Positions 27,139-36,210 of a stretch of 64,000 nt of DNA are shown here, piece by piece. Under the pieces are notes generated by a model. The model was not told the origin of the DNA, searched no databases, and saw only the letters and a list, made by a program, of their open reading frames with translations. The first letter of the stretch is position 1. Every line of letters starts with the position of its first letter. Origin of the DNA: Herbaspirillum sp. alder98 (lineage in GTDB: Bacteria; Pseudomonadota; Gammaproteobacteria; Burkholderiales; Burkholderiaceae_D); assembly GCF_020179755.1 (NCBI RefSeq), contig NZ_JAIUCY010000006.1, positions 62,001-126,000 on the forward strand. The letters run 5' to 3'. Made by a program: the position numbers and the translations under genes.

Positions 27139-27396
27139 ATGAGCAACCTGCAAGCGCAATTCGAAGCCACTGTCGAAGAATCGAAGAACCTGGCCGAACG
27201 CCCAGACAACCTGACGCTGCTCAAGATGTACGGCCTGTACAAGCAGGGCAGCAAGGGCGATGTTGAAGGCGAACGCCCCGGCATGACCGACTTCGTGGCC
27301 CGCGCCAAGTTTGATGCCTGGGCGGCCAACAAGGGCACGCCACAGGCTGAGGCGCAACAGCAGTACATCGACCTGATCGCCGAACTGAAGAGCTGA
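27139..27396 (+). CDS. Acyl-CoA-binding protein
   Basis: 85 residues from ATG 27139; a TTG two codons earlier is less likely. Four-helix ACBP: YGLYKQGSKGDVEGERPGM and KFDAWAANKGTPQAEAQQQY hold the Tyr and Lys residues that bind the CoA 3'-phosphate and adenine. It buffers long-chain acyl-CoA in the cytosol. ACBPs are rare in bacteria overall but recurrent in betaproteobacteria. It shares the FKBP transcript and ends at a strong terminator. Confidence 0.93.
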   Translation: MSNLQAQFEATVEESKNLAERPDNLTLLKMYGLYKQGSKGDVEGERPGMTDFVARAKFDAWAANKGTPQAEAQQQYIDLIAELKS

Positions 27397-27414
27397 TCGA
27401 CGTCGGTCGACGTC

Positions 27415-27458
27415 AAAACGGGCGTTCCCGCATGCTGTGGGGGCGCCCGTTTTTTTTG
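27415..27458 (+). terminator. Terminator of the FKBP-ACBP operon
   Basis: ACGGGCG (27418-27424) pairs with CGCCCGT (27444-27450), followed by eight T. Confidence 0.88.
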
Positions 27459-27472
27459 GTGCCTGAAAGACA

Positions 27473-27508
27473 AAAGACGCTGGGTCCTGACATTCGTCAG
27501 GACGACGG
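27473..27508. repeat. REP-like palindrome (single half)
   Basis: AAAGACGCTGGGTCCTGAC, then ATTC, then GTCAGGACGACGG. It is located in the convergent gap after ACBP. Confidence 0.8.
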
Positions 27509-27564
27509 CGGGGAAGCTAAAAACAGCCGGTCGTGCCGGCGCAACCGACTCGCCCGTCTAACGA

Positions 27565-28548
27565 TCAAGCACGTCCAACCACTTCCGGATTCAACAGGTT
27601 GGGTGGCGTCTCGCCCGACAGTGCGGCAATCAGGTTGTCGGCTGCGCAATTGGCCATGGCCAGGCGGGTCGGGGTCGAGGCGCTGGCGATATGGGGCGTC
27701 AACACCACATTGCTCAAGCCGAGGAAGCCCGGCTTGAAGGCAGGCTCGTTCTCGAACACGTCGATCCCGGCGGCAGCAATACGGCCCGCTGCCAGCGCCG
27801 CGATCAGGGCGTCGTCATCGACGATGCCGCCGCGGGCGATATTGGTCAGGGTGGCGCCCGGCTTCATCAACTCCAGCTCGGCCGCGCCGATGGTGTGATG
27901 GGTGGCTTTCGAATAGGGCAACACCAGCACCACGTGGTCGGCACGCTGCAACAGCTCTTGCTTGCTGACGTATTGCGCATTGTTGGCGCGCGCCTCCAGC
28001 TCGGGCGCCAGGCGCGAACGGTTGTGGTACAGCACCTGCATGTCGAACCCCAGCGAACGGCGTGCAATCGCCTGGCCGATACGCCCCATGCCGATCACGC
28101 CCAGCGTGGCGCCATGCACATCGGGGCCGACGAAGCTGTCGTAGCTCCACTTCTTCCACTTGCCAGCGCGCAGGAAGTGCTCGGATTCGGTGATGCGACG
28201 CGCCGTGGCCATCATCAACGCCCAGCCGAAGTCGGCCGTGGTCTCGTTGAGCACGTCGGGCGTATTGGTGGCCATCACGCCAGCGCTGGTGGCCGCGGCC
28301 AGGTCGATGTTGTTATAGCCGACGGCCATGTTGCACACCGCCCGCAACTGCGGATTGGCGGCGAACAGCGCCGCATTGACCGGCTCGCTGGGGGTGGTGA
28401 ACAAGCCGTCGCGGCCACGCGCGGCCGCCAGCAGTTGCTCGGCGCTGTAGATATGGTCCTGCTGGTTGGATTCGACCTCGAAGTGCTGCTCGAGTCGGGC
28501 CAGCACTTCGGGAAAGATCGCTCGCGCGACCAGGATCTTGGGTTTCAT
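27565..28548 (-). CDS. D-2-hydroxyacid dehydrogenase (glyoxylate/hydroxypyruvate reductase type)
   Basis: 327 residues. The NAD(P)-binding loop is GVIGMGRIGQAIARR. The catalytic triad is present as Arg in NIARGGIVDDD, Glu in FENEPAF and His in LTPHIASAS. Similarity is highest to GhrB-like enzymes that reduce glyoxylate, hydroxypyruvate or 2-ketogluconate in the cytosol; the substrate is not certain. The gene starts 55 bases after the pncB stop on the same strand, with AAGGAG upstream, so it may be in one operon with pncB. Confidence 0.93.
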   Translation of the reverse strand: MKPKILVARAIFPEVLARLEQHFEVESNQQDHIYSAEQLLAAARGRDGLFTTPSEPVNAALFAANPQLRAVCNMAVGYNNIDLAAATSAGVMATNTPDVLNETTADFGWALMMATARRITESEHFLRAGKWKKWSYDSFVGPDVHGATLGVIGMGRIGQAIARRSLGFDMQVLYHNRSRLAPELEARANNAQYVSKQELLQRADHVVLVLPYSKATHHTIGAAELELMKPGATLTNIARGGIVDDDALIAALAAGRIAAAGIDVFENEPAFKPGFLGLSNVVLTPHIASASTPTRLAMANCAADNLIAALSGETPPNLLNPEVVGRA

Positions 28549-28603
28549 GCGGGTCTCCTTCGTTATTCTGTTCGGGCCTGGCGGACTTGCCTGGCAAGTT
28601 CCA

Positions 28604-29779
28604 TCAGCCCTTGATCTGGAACACGTGACGCAGGTAGTTGACGTAGGCCGGGTCGTCGCACATGTTCTTGGACGGCGTGTCGGACAGCTTGGCCACCGGC
28701 TGGCCGTTGCAACGGACCATCTTCATGACCACCTGCAGCGGCGTGTAGCCGAGATCGTTGGTGAGATTGGTGCCGACGCCGAACGCCACCCGCGCCCGGT
28801 CCTTGAAGCGCAGGTAGAGATCGCGCACCTTGGCGAAGTCGAGGCTGTCCGAAAACACCAGCACCTTGCTGGAGGGATCGACGCGGTTGTCGCGGTAATG
28901 CTGGATCAGGCGCTCGCCCCACTCGAACGGGTCGCCCGAGTCATGCCGGGCGCCATCGAAGAGCTTGCAGAAGTACATGTCGTAATCGCGCAGGAAGGCA
29001 TCCATGCCGTAGACGTCGGACAGCGTGATGCCGAGGTCGCCCCGGTATTCGCGGGCCCAGATCTCGAAGGCGAAGGTCTGCGAATCGCGCAGGCGCGGGC
29101 CCAGCGACTGGCAGGCCTGCAGGTATTCGTGCGCCATGGTGCCCAGGGGCGTGAGGTCGTGCTGCATCGCGAACATCACGTTGGAGGTGCCGGCAAAGTG
29201 GCTGCCCATGCCTTCTTTCATCACATCGATGACCTCGGCGTGCCAACTGCGCGAAAAGCGGCGCCGGGTGCCGTAGTCGGCAATGTTGCAACCGGCCAGT
29301 GCCGGGTCGTCGGCGATCAGCGAAATCTTGCGCCGCAGCCGCTCGCGCCCCTCGGCCAGGTCGGGCGCGCGCTGGGTAGCGCGGAAATAGACCTCGTTGA
29401 CGATCGCCAGCACCGGCACTTCGAACATGATGGTGTGCAACCACGGACCCTTGACGTTGATCTCGATCTCGCCATTGCCCGCCTCGGCGGGTTGCACGGT
29501 GATGTACTTCTCGTTGAGATGGAACAGCTCGAGAAAATCGACGAAGTCGCTCTTGATGAAGCGCAGGCTGCTCAGGTAGGCGAGCTCTTCTTCCTTGAAA
29601 CGCAGCCGGCACATGGCGGCGATCTCGGCGCGGATCTCGTCCACATAGGGCGTCAGGTCGACATTGTCGTTGCGGCACTTGAAACGGTATTCCACCTGCG
29701 CGCCAGGGAAATGATGCAACACCACCTGCATCATCGTGAATTTGTACAGGTCGGTGTCGAGTAGTGATGTGATGATCAT
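28604..29779 (-). CDS. pncB: Nicotinate phosphoribosyltransferase
   Basis: 391 residues from the ATG at 29779 with AGGAC just upstream; the longer frame has no ribosome site. The N-terminus [20 protein letters not shown] is the PncB signature. EYRFKCRN, the active-site His segment [10 protein letters not shown] and [18 protein letters not shown] are also present. It converts nicotinate, PRPP and ATP to nicotinate mononucleotide in NAD salvage. The length is normal for the bacterial enzyme. Confidence 0.96.
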   Translation of the reverse strand: MIITSLLDTDLYKFTMMQVVLHHFPGAQVEYRFKCRNDNVDLTPYVDEIRAEIAAMCRLRFKEEELAYLSSLRFIKSDFVDFLELFHLNEKYITVQPAEAGNGEIEINVKGPWLHTIMFEVPVLAIVNEVYFRATQRAPDLAEGRERLRRKISLIADDPALAGCNIADYGTRRRFSRSWHAEVIDVMKEGMGSHFAGTSNVMFAMQHDLTPLGTMAHEYLQACQSLGPRLRDSQTFAFEIWAREYRGDLGITLSDVYGMDAFLRDYDMYFCKLFDGARHDSGDPFEWGERLIQHYRDNRVDPSSKVLVFSDSLDFAKVRDLYLRFKDRARVAFGVGTNLTNDLGYTPLQVVMKMVRCNGQPVAKLSDTPSKNMCDDPAYVNYLRHVFQIKG

Positions 29780-29911
29780 GAAGTCCTGATGCGGCTGTGC
29801 GCCGCACGCTGCCATGTTGATGGGCCACAAGGCCCTGCCGGGCGCTATCTTACCCCGGAACGGCCGGGCCAATTCCCCGCGCCGCATGGGGATTTGGCCG
29901 GCGGCGCCGAA

Positions 29912-31138
29912 TCACTTCATGGCAGCCGCCGGGCGGCGGCTGCGCACATAGGTGGCGTCGGGCATGTAGTCGCTGCCCACCAGGTAGCGCCACTGGCTGA
30001 TGCTGCTGCGCCCGTCCTGTTGCGACACCAGGCCGATGAAGGCGCCCATCGAGGCCTGCTGGTCGAGCGTGCGGAAGGCGATCGGGCCCAGCGGCGAATC
30101 CAGCTTCAGGCCGCGCAATGCCTCGATCAGCGCGTCGCTGTCGGTGGTATCGGCCTTCTTCAGGGCCGCGCCAATGGCCATCATGGTGGTATAGCCGAAC
30201 ACCGCCGACAGCTGCGGTCGCTGGCTGAACTTCTTCAGGTAAGCCTCCAGAAAGCGCTGGTGCTCGGGCGTGGCGATCTGTTCCCACGGATAACCGACCG
30301 CGATCCAGTCGCGAATCCCTTCGCCCTCGCCCAGCGGCAAGCTCTGGACGTCGGCCGAGGCCATCGAATAGACCCGCGTGGTGGCAAACAGCTGCTGCCG
30401 GTTGCCGGCCTGCACCAGTTGCTGCAGGTCGTGCCCGAAGGTGGCGTTGAAGATGGCGTCCGGCTTGGCCTGGCGCAGGGCCCGCACCACGTCGTCGGCC
30501 TTGATCTTGCCCAGCGCCGGCCACTGATCGGCCACGAATTCGACATCCGGGCGGGCCTGCTTGAGCAACAACTTGAAACTGGACACGGCACTCTGGCCGT
30601 ATTCATAGTTGGGCGCCACCACTGCCCAGCGTCGCCCAGGCAGGCGCGCGGCCTGCTCGGCCAGCATGGCCGCCTGCATATAGGTAGAGGGCCGCACGCG
30701 GAAAGTGTAACGATTGCCGCGATCCAGCGTGATGGCGTCGGACAGCGCATCGCCCACCACGAACACGGTCTTGCCACGCGCCGCCTCGCGCGCCACCGCC
30801 AGCGCCACGTTGGACAGCATGGTGCCGGTCAGCACCACCACCTGTTCGTCACGCACCAGCTCACGCGCATGGCGCGCGGCCTGGTCGGCGTCGCCCTCGT
30901 CGTCACGCGCCACCAGCGCCAGGGGCCGGCCGCGCACGCCGCCGGCCGCATTGAGCTCGTCCATGGCCAGCGCCAGGCCGTTGCGATAGGCCTGGCCGAC
31001 TGCCGGCAAGCCGTTGTGACTGTTGATTTCACCGATGCGGATCGGTTCGGCCGCAGTGGCCGCAGATGCGCCTGCGAGGCCGGCGACCAGGATGGCCCGG
31101 CTAAGGAATAAATAAAAAGTTGATCGAATCGCTTGCAT
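29912..31138 (-). CDS. Branched-chain amino-acid-type ABC substrate-binding protein
   Basis: 408 residues from the ATG at 31138, without a visible Shine-Dalgarno. The signal ends AATAAEPI. The Peripla_BP_6 fold shows IRIGEINSHNGLPAVGQAYRN, ELNAAGGVRGRPLALVARDD and YEYGQSAVSSFKLLL. It would bind an amino acid, amide or aromatic acid in the periplasm. No livHMGF-type permease or ATPase lies nearby, so it is an orphan receptor. A second orphan of the same fold lies at 36211-37458. Confidence 0.88.
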   Translation of the reverse strand: MQAIRSTFYLFLSRAILVAGLAGASAATAAEPIRIGEINSHNGLPAVGQAYRNGLALAMDELNAAGGVRGRPLALVARDDEGDADQAARHARELVRDEQVVVLTGTMLSNVALAVAREAARGKTVFVVGDALSDAITLDRGNRYTFRVRPSTYMQAAMLAEQAARLPGRRWAVVAPNYEYGQSAVSSFKLLLKQARPDVEFVADQWPALGKIKADDVVRALRQAKPDAIFNATFGHDLQQLVQAGNRQQLFATTRVYSMASADVQSLPLGEGEGIRDWIAVGYPWEQIATPEHQRFLEAYLKKFSQRPQLSAVFGYTTMMAIGAALKKADTTDSDALIEALRGLKLDSPLGPIAFRTLDQQASMGAFIGLVSQQDGRSSISQWRYLVGSDYMPDATYVRSRRPAAAMK

Positions 31139-31521
31139 TGGCTGGTCTGGCTGTTGGGCGTTGGCGCCGTGACATCCTGTTCTGGCTGGCGGGGCAACGA
31201 CGCTGGTCACGGCCCGGGGGGCGCTATCGGCCGCAAAAGCGCGGCGCGGCGGCCTGCGGCCGTGATGCGGGCTTGCCTGGCGGCGGGCCCTGCTTGTCGC
31301 TGCATTATTATTTACTTATACGTAATCTGTATAAGCCTCATTTGTGGGAAAAATCGAATTACCTTAAAATACAAGGCTTTGCAGCCGGTCGCGCGTGGCA
31401 TCCGAGTTGGGGAAAACCTCGCTTTGTCTCGGCGGCAGAATGATTTTAACCGTGCCATATTGCCATCAATTGCGGCGCAGTTAGCCATCGGTTTGAAGAA
31501 AAATTTACAGATAGGACAGTT
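31139..31521. other. Intergenic region before fdxA
   Basis: 383 bases without a supported gene. It goes from GC-rich to AT-rich toward fdxA and holds the palindrome at 31315-31335. Nothing else is recognised. Confidence 0.5.
31315..31335. promoter_or_regulatory. Operator-like palindrome upstream of fdxA
   Basis: CTTATAC (31315-31321), 7-base spacer, GTATAAG (31329-31335), with perfect arms. It lies about 190 bases upstream of fdxA and about 180 bases upstream of the divergent binding-protein gene. Confidence 0.5.
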
Positions 31522-31845
31522 ATGACCCACGTTGTCACCGATTCCTGCGTCCGTTGCCGCTACACGGATTGCGTGGATGTTTGCCCGGTGGATTGCTTCC
31601 GCGAAGGCCCCAATTTCCTCGCGATCGACCCGGACGAATGCATCGACTGCGCGGTGTGCGTCGCCGAATGCCCGGTCAACGCAATCTATGCCGAAGAAGA
31701 CGTGCCGGCCGACCAGCAGCAATACATTGACCTGAACGCCGAACTGGCCCGCAACTGGCCCTCGATCACCAAGACCAAGGCGCCGCTGGCCGAAGCCGAG
31801 CAATGGAAAGACGAGACCAACAAGCTGCAATACCTGCAGCGTTGA
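31522..31845 (+). CDS. fdxA: 7Fe ferredoxin FdxA
   Basis: 107 residues, start ATG 31522. The first cluster region is CVRCRYTDCVDVCPVDCF, and the second is CIDCAVCVAECPVNAI with the full C-x2-C-x2-C-x3-CP. The C-terminal 50-residue extension is usual for the Azotobacter-type 7Fe ferredoxin. It carries electrons in the cytosol. The gene 200 bases downstream encodes a ferredoxin-NADP reductase, which is a natural partner. Confidence 0.95.
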   Translation: MTHVVTDSCVRCRYTDCVDVCPVDCFREGPNFLAIDPDECIDCAVCVAECPVNAIYAEEDVPADQQQYIDLNAELARNWPSITKTKAPLAEAEQWKDETNKLQYLQR

Positions 31846-31852
31846 GGCACTT

Positions 31853-31871
31853 GTCCGACCAATGGTCGGAC
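31853..31871 (+). other. Hairpin after fdxA
   Basis: GTCCGACC, loop AAT, GGTCGGAC: perfect 8-bp stem, 7 bases after the fdxA stop. No T-run follows, so it may be a weak attenuator or an mRNA 3'-end stabiliser before the reductase gene. Confidence 0.45.
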
Positions 31872-32046
31872 CTGATTCGAATTGCGGTGGCGCCATTTGC
31901 CAGGAGCACAGGCTCCCAGCCAGGCGCTGCCGTTTGCATTTTGCTGCAGCCATGCTGCGGCCACCTCACCAGCAAATCGGCGCGCGCCCTAGCCAGTTGA
32001 GTGTGAAGACCTCTCAACCGAACTAAAACAGGAATTCAACAAAATC

Positions 32047-33120
32047 ATGGAAAACAACGTCAAGGGTGCAGCCGCCCAAGGCACCATCGAAACCGATGCC
32101 ATCATCATCGGCGCCGGCCCGGTCGGCCTCTTTCAGGTGTTCGAACTCGGCCTGCTCGAAATCAAGGCGCATGTGATCGACTCGCTGCCGGTGGTCGGCG
32201 GCCAGTGCGTCGAGCTGTATCCGGACAAGCCCATCTATGACATTCCTGCCGTCCCGGTCTGCACCGGCCAGGAGCTGACCGACAACCTGTTGAAACAGAT
32301 CGAGCCGTTCGAGCCGACCTTCCACCTGGGCCAGGAAGTGACCCTGGTGCAAAAGCGCGAAGACGGCCGTTTCGATGTCGAGACCTCGGTCGGTCAACGC
32401 TTCATCACCAAGACCATCTTCATCGCCGCCGGCGTCGGCTCGTTCCAGCCACGCACCCTGAAGGTCGATGGCATCGAGCAATTCCAGGACTCGCAAGTGT
32501 TCTACCGCGTCAAGGACCCGGCCCGCTTCGAAGGCAAGAACCTGGTCATCTGCGGCGGTGGCGACTCGGCGCTGGACTGGGCGCTGAACTTCGTGGGCAA
32601 GGCCGAATCGGTGATCCTGCTGCATCGCCGTGACGAATTCCGCGCCGCACCGGCCTCGGTGGCCAAGATGAAGGAACTGTGCGAACAGTATGAGATGCAG
32701 TTCGTGGTCGGCCAGGTCACCGGCACCGAGATCCGCGACGGCCGCCTGGCCGAAGTCAAGGTCACCGGGGCCGACGGCGTCACCCGTCGCCTGCCGCTCG
32801 ATATGCTGCTGGTGTTCTTCGGCCTGTCGCCCAAGCTGGGCCCGATCGCCGAATGGGGCCTGGACATCGAGCGCAAGCAGCTCAAGGTGGTCGACACCGA
32901 GAAGTTCGAGACCAACGTCCCGGGCATCTTCGCCGTGGGCGACATCAATACCTATCCGGGCAAGAAGAAGCTGATCCTGTCGGGCTTCCACGAAGCTGCG
33001 CTGGCCGCCTTCGGTGCCGCACCGTACATCTTCCCCGAGAAGAAGATCCACATGCAGTACACCACCACGTCGCCCAAGCTGCACAAGATCCTGGGCGTCG
33101 AGACGCCCGTGTTCGACTGA
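32047..33120 (+). CDS. Ferredoxin-NADP reductase, thioredoxin-reductase-like type
   Basis: 357 residues. The FAD motif is [17 protein letters not shown] (about 18-34), the NADPH motif is [17 protein letters not shown] (about 163-179), and [11 protein letters not shown] is the C-terminal FAD loop. There is no CxxC redox pair, so it is not a thioredoxin reductase. This matches the homodimeric type-2 FNR (YumC-like) group. It would exchange electrons between NADPH and ferredoxin, probably the FdxA encoded just upstream. A terminator follows. Confidence 0.92.
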   Translation: MENNVKGAAAQGTIETDAIIIGAGPVGLFQVFELGLLEIKAHVIDSLPVVGGQCVELYPDKPIYDIPAVPVCTGQELTDNLLKQIEPFEPTFHLGQEVTLVQKREDGRFDVETSVGQRFITKTIFIAAGVGSFQPRTLKVDGIEQFQDSQVFYRVKDPARFEGKNLVICGGGDSALDWALNFVGKAESVILLHRRDEFRAAPASVAKMKELCEQYEMQFVVGQVTGTEIRDGRLAEVKVTGADGVTRRLPLDMLLVFFGLSPKLGPIAEWGLDIERKQLKVVDTEKFETNVPGIFAVGDINTYPGKKKLILSGFHEAALAAFGAAPYIFPEKKIHMQYTTTSPKLHKILGVETPVFD

Positions 33121-33142
33121 TCTGGTCGTTCAAGCACGCCAG

Positions 33143-33179
33143 AAAATGCCGCCCCGCAATGTGCCGGGCGGCATTTTTC
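33143..33179 (+). terminator. Terminator of the ferredoxin reductase gene
   Basis: AATGCCGCCC pairs with GGGCGGCATT (33166-33175), followed by TTT and preceded by AAAA. The rest of the 33180-33464 gap shows no gene. Confidence 0.85.
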
Positions 33180-33464
33180 TTGCCCGTCACCATTGTTTGC
33201 CGCCGTGCATTGCCATGCAGGAAACGTCTTCGTTGCACCGCAAACTTTTCTGCTCGACCGCCCTCTATGGTGTTACCAGGGGCTGGGAGCGGCATCCGGA
33301 CCGGTTCATAAAGCATGCTATGCTTCCGCGTCGCAGCACGAAGAAAATTGACTGGATTGCAACATTGGTCCTGTCATCCCAACCCGTCGCCAAAACGTTT
33401 GCTGCACATGCTTGCATCCGCATCCCCCCCGGGGCTGCCAGCCAGCGCTCGATAAAGGTCAGCT

Positions 33465-34700
33465 ATGCTCTATCAATTGCATGAACTCAACCGTGCCTTC
33501 CTCACCCCGATGATGCAATGGGCGGAAACCTCCGCCAAGTTGTTCTCCGACCCGGTTTCGCCGCTGGCGCACACGCCGTTCTCGCAACGCATGGCGGCCG
33601 GTTACGAACTGCTCTATCGCCTGTCCAAAGAGTACGAAAAACCACAGTTCAACATCACCGAGGTGGATGTTGACGGCAAGCCCATCGGCATCGTCGAGGA
33701 AGTGGTCGAGACCAAGCCCTTCTGTCGCCTGCTGCATTTCAGGAAAGACCTCACCGCGCGCCAGATCAGTGCCCTCAAGCAACCGGTGGTGCTGGTCGTG
33801 GCGCCGCTCTCGGGCCACCACTCCACGCTGTTGCGCGAAACCGTGCGCGCCCTGTTGCAGCAGCATGACGTGTATGTCACCGACTGGACCGATGCCCGCA
33901 TGGTGCCGGTCGAAGACGGCGACTTCCACCTGCACGATTATGTCTATTACGTGCAGGACTTCATCCGCCTGCTGGCGCCGGACGTGCACGTGATCTCGGT
34001 ATGCCAGCCGACCGTGCCGGTACTGGCGGCCATTGCGCTGATGGCCAGCGACAACGACCCCAAGCTGCCCAAGAGCATGACCATGATGGGCGGCCCCATC
34101 GATGCCCGCAAGTCGCCGACCTCGGTCAACGACCTGGCCACCGAAAAGCCTTATGCCTGGTTTGAGAATACGGTGATCTACAGCGTGCCGGCCAACTACC
34201 CCGGCTTCGGGCGCAAGGTCTACCCGGGCTTCTTGCAGCACGCCGGTTTCGTCGCCATGAACCCGCGCCGCCACGCCCAGAGCCACTGGGACTTCTACAT
34301 GCACCTGCGCGACGGCGACGACGCCTCGGCCGAAGATCACCGCAAGTTCTACGACGAATACAACGCCGTGCTGGACATGCCGGCCGAGTTCTATCTCGAG
34401 ACCATCAAGATCGTGTTCCAGGATTTCGACCTGGCGCGCGGCACCTGGAACATCGAAGGCAAGCCGGTACGTCCGCAGGACATCAAGAACGTGGCCCTCT
34501 TCACCATCGAGGGCGAGCTGGACGACATCTCCGGCTCGGGCCAGACCGAAGCCGCGCAAACGCTATGCTCGGGCATTGCCAAGGCCGACAAGCAGCACTT
34601 CACGGTGCCCAAGGCCGGGCATTACGGCATCTTCTCGGGCCGCCGCTGGCGCGAGGTGGTGTGTCCCAAGATCGGCGAGTTCATCCGCAGCCATAGCTGA
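33465..34700 (+). CDS. phaZ: Intracellular poly(3-hydroxybutyrate) depolymerase
   Basis: 411 residues, the usual size of the PhaZa1 family. It begins [21 protein letters not shown]. The catalytic nucleophile is the Cys in [18 protein letters not shown] (this family uses Cys instead of Ser). The late Asp is in [10 protein letters not shown], and His is in [15 protein letters not shown]. It degrades native PHB granules in the cytoplasm to oligomers and hydroxybutyrate. It is monocistronic, ending at the terminator at 34719. Together with phaP it marks a PHB-storing organism. Confidence 0.95.
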   Translation: MLYQLHELNRAFLTPMMQWAETSAKLFSDPVSPLAHTPFSQRMAAGYELLYRLSKEYEKPQFNITEVDVDGKPIGIVEEVVETKPFCRLLHFRKDLTARQISALKQPVVLVVAPLSGHHSTLLRETVRALLQQHDVYVTDWTDARMVPVEDGDFHLHDYVYYVQDFIRLLAPDVHVISVCQPTVPVLAAIALMASDNDPKLPKSMTMMGGPIDARKSPTSVNDLATEKPYAWFENTVIYSVPANYPGFGRKVYPGFLQHAGFVAMNPRRHAQSHWDFYMHLRDGDDASAEDHRKFYDEYNAVLDMPAEFYLETIKIVFQDFDLARGTWNIEGKPVRPQDIKNVALFTIEGELDDISGSGQTEAAQTLCSGIAKADKQHFTVPKAGHYGIFSGRRWREVVCPKIGEFIRSHS

Positions 34701-34718
34701 TTCTTTGCTATGCCCCAA

Positions 34719-34748
34719 GAAATCCGGCCATTCGCGCCGGATTTTTTT
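34719..34748 (+). terminator. phaZ terminator
   Basis: AATCCGGC (34721-34728) pairs with GCCGGATT (34736-34743), then TTTTT. Confidence 0.88.
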
Positions 34749-34812
34749 CGCCCATGACTTCCACCCGGTTTGCCCCGATAATGTCGCCTTTGCATTGCTG
34801 AACTGTCCCGAC

Positions 34813-35550
34813 GTGCCGCCATCCGCCACCACCTCGTCCGCGCCATTGCCGCACCTGCCCGACCTGGCCGACCGTATCGAAGACCTGCTGCCGCAAACCC
34901 AATGCGGCAAATGCGGTTACCCGGCCTGCCGTCCATACGCCGAAGCCATCGCCGACGGCCGGGCGCAATACAACCAGTGCCCACCGGGCGGCGCCGAAGG
35001 CGTAGCCCGATTGGCGCAATTGCTGGGACGGCCACTGACGCCGCCGCTGCCGCTGAACCCGGCCAATGGCCGCGAGCAAGGCCGCCTGCTGGCCATCATC
35101 GATGAGGATGTCTGCATCGGCTGCACCCTGTGCATCCAGGCCTGCCCGGTCGACGCCATCGTCGGCGCGGCCAAGCAGATGCATGCGGTGGTCAATGATC
35201 TCTGCACCGGTTGCGAACTGTGCGTGGCGCCCTGCCCGGTTGATTGCATCGCCATGGTCGACGTCACCCCGGGCCGCACCGGCTGGCAAGCCTGGTCGCA
35301 GGCGGAGGCCGACGCCGCCCGCGCACGCCACGACTGGCGTGCCCAGCGACTGCTGCGCGACAAGGCCGACAACGACGCCCGCCTGGCCGCCAAGGCTGCC
35401 GCCAAACTCAAGGAAGTCGAAGCCGAAGCGGCCGGCACGCCCGAGCAGCAAGCCGAGCAGGCGCGCAAGAAAGCCATCATCCAGGCCGCCATGGAGCGCG
35501 CCCGCCTGAAAAAACAACAAGCCGAGCAGGCCACCAGCACCAAGCCATGA
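34813..35550 (+). CDS. rnfB: RnfB-like electron transport protein without membrane anchor
   Basis: About 245 residues from a GTG at 34813; no ATG is in frame nearby and no clear Shine-Dalgarno is seen, so the start is uncertain. The [4Fe-4S] domain C-x2-C-x4-C is in [17 protein letters not shown] with a later Cys in YNQCPPGG, followed by two 4Fe ferredoxin motifs [14 protein letters not shown] and [14 protein letters not shown]. The usual N-terminal membrane helix is missing, and the rest of the Rnf complex is not here. The C-terminus is a Lys/Glu/Ala coiled tail. It overlaps nth by 4 bases (ATGA). Confidence 0.88.
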   Translation: MPPSATTSSAPLPHLPDLADRIEDLLPQTQCGKCGYPACRPYAEAIADGRAQYNQCPPGGAEGVARLAQLLGRPLTPPLPLNPANGREQGRLLAIIDEDVCIGCTLCIQACPVDAIVGAAKQMHAVVNDLCTGCELCVAPCPVDCIAMVDVTPGRTGWQAWSQAEADAARARHDWRAQRLLRDKADNDARLAAKAAAKLKEVEAEAAGTPEQQAEQARKKAIIQAAMERARLKKQQAEQATSTKP

Positions 35551-36197
35551 ATCCGACCAAACGCCGCGAGATCTTCGAGCGCCTGCGCCGCGCCAATCCC
35601 ACTCCGACCACCGAGCTGGACTACACCACGCCGTTCGAGTTGCTGATCGCCGTGCTGCTGTCGGCCCAGGCCACCGATGTGTCGGTCAACAAGGCCACCC
35701 GCAAGTTGTATCCGGTGGCCAATACGCCGGCGGCGATCTATCAACTGGGCGTGGACGGCCTGATCCCTTACATCCAGACCATCGGCCTGTTTCGCACCAA
35801 GGCCAAGAACGTGATCGAGACCTGCCGCCTGCTGCTGGCCGAGCACGACGGCGAAGTGCCGCAGACCCGCGAAGAACTGGAGGCGCTGCCGGGGGTGGGC
35901 CGCAAGACCGCCAACGTGGTGCTCAATACTGCGTTTGGGCACCCCACGATCGCGGTCGACACCCACATCTTCCGGGTCTCCAACCGCACCGGGCTGGCGC
36001 CGGGCAAGGATGTCGACGAGGTCGAACGCAAGCTGATGAAATTCATCGCCCCCGAATTCGTGCAGGATGCCCATCACTGGCTGATCCTGCATGGCCGCTA
36101 CACCTGCATCGCGCGCAAGCCGCAGTGCTGGAACTGCGTGATCGCCGACCTGTGCGAATTCAAGCAAAAGACGCCGCTGCCGCAAAAGGGCGTCTGA
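35547..36197 (+). CDS. nth: Endonuclease III
   Basis: 216 residues. Helix-hairpin-helix is [14 protein letters not shown] with the catalytic Lys in GRKTA, and catalytic Asp is in [12 protein letters not shown]. The iron-sulfur loop is C-x6-C-x2-C-x5-C ([17 protein letters not shown]). It excises oxidised pyrimidines and nicks abasic sites in base-excision repair. Start overlap with rnfB reproduces the well-known rnf-nth linkage and suggests the ferredoxin-type protein may service its iron-sulfur cluster, which is inference. Confidence 0.96.
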   Translation: MNPTKRREIFERLRRANPTPTTELDYTTPFELLIAVLLSAQATDVSVNKATRKLYPVANTPAAIYQLGVDGLIPYIQTIGLFRTKAKNVIETCRLLLAEHDGEVPQTREELEALPGVGRKTANVVLNTAFGHPTIAVDTHIFRVSNRTGLAPGKDVDEVERKLMKFIAPEFVQDAHHWLILHGRYTCIARKPQCWNCVIADLCEFKQKTPLPQKGV

Positions 36198-36210
36198 GGC
36201 CGAGCCCCGG

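Noticed and set aside
32047-33120. Thioredoxin reductase for the FAD/NADPH protein
   Set aside because: It lacks the redox CxxC motif and follows fdxA, so a type-2 ferredoxin-NADP reductase fits better.
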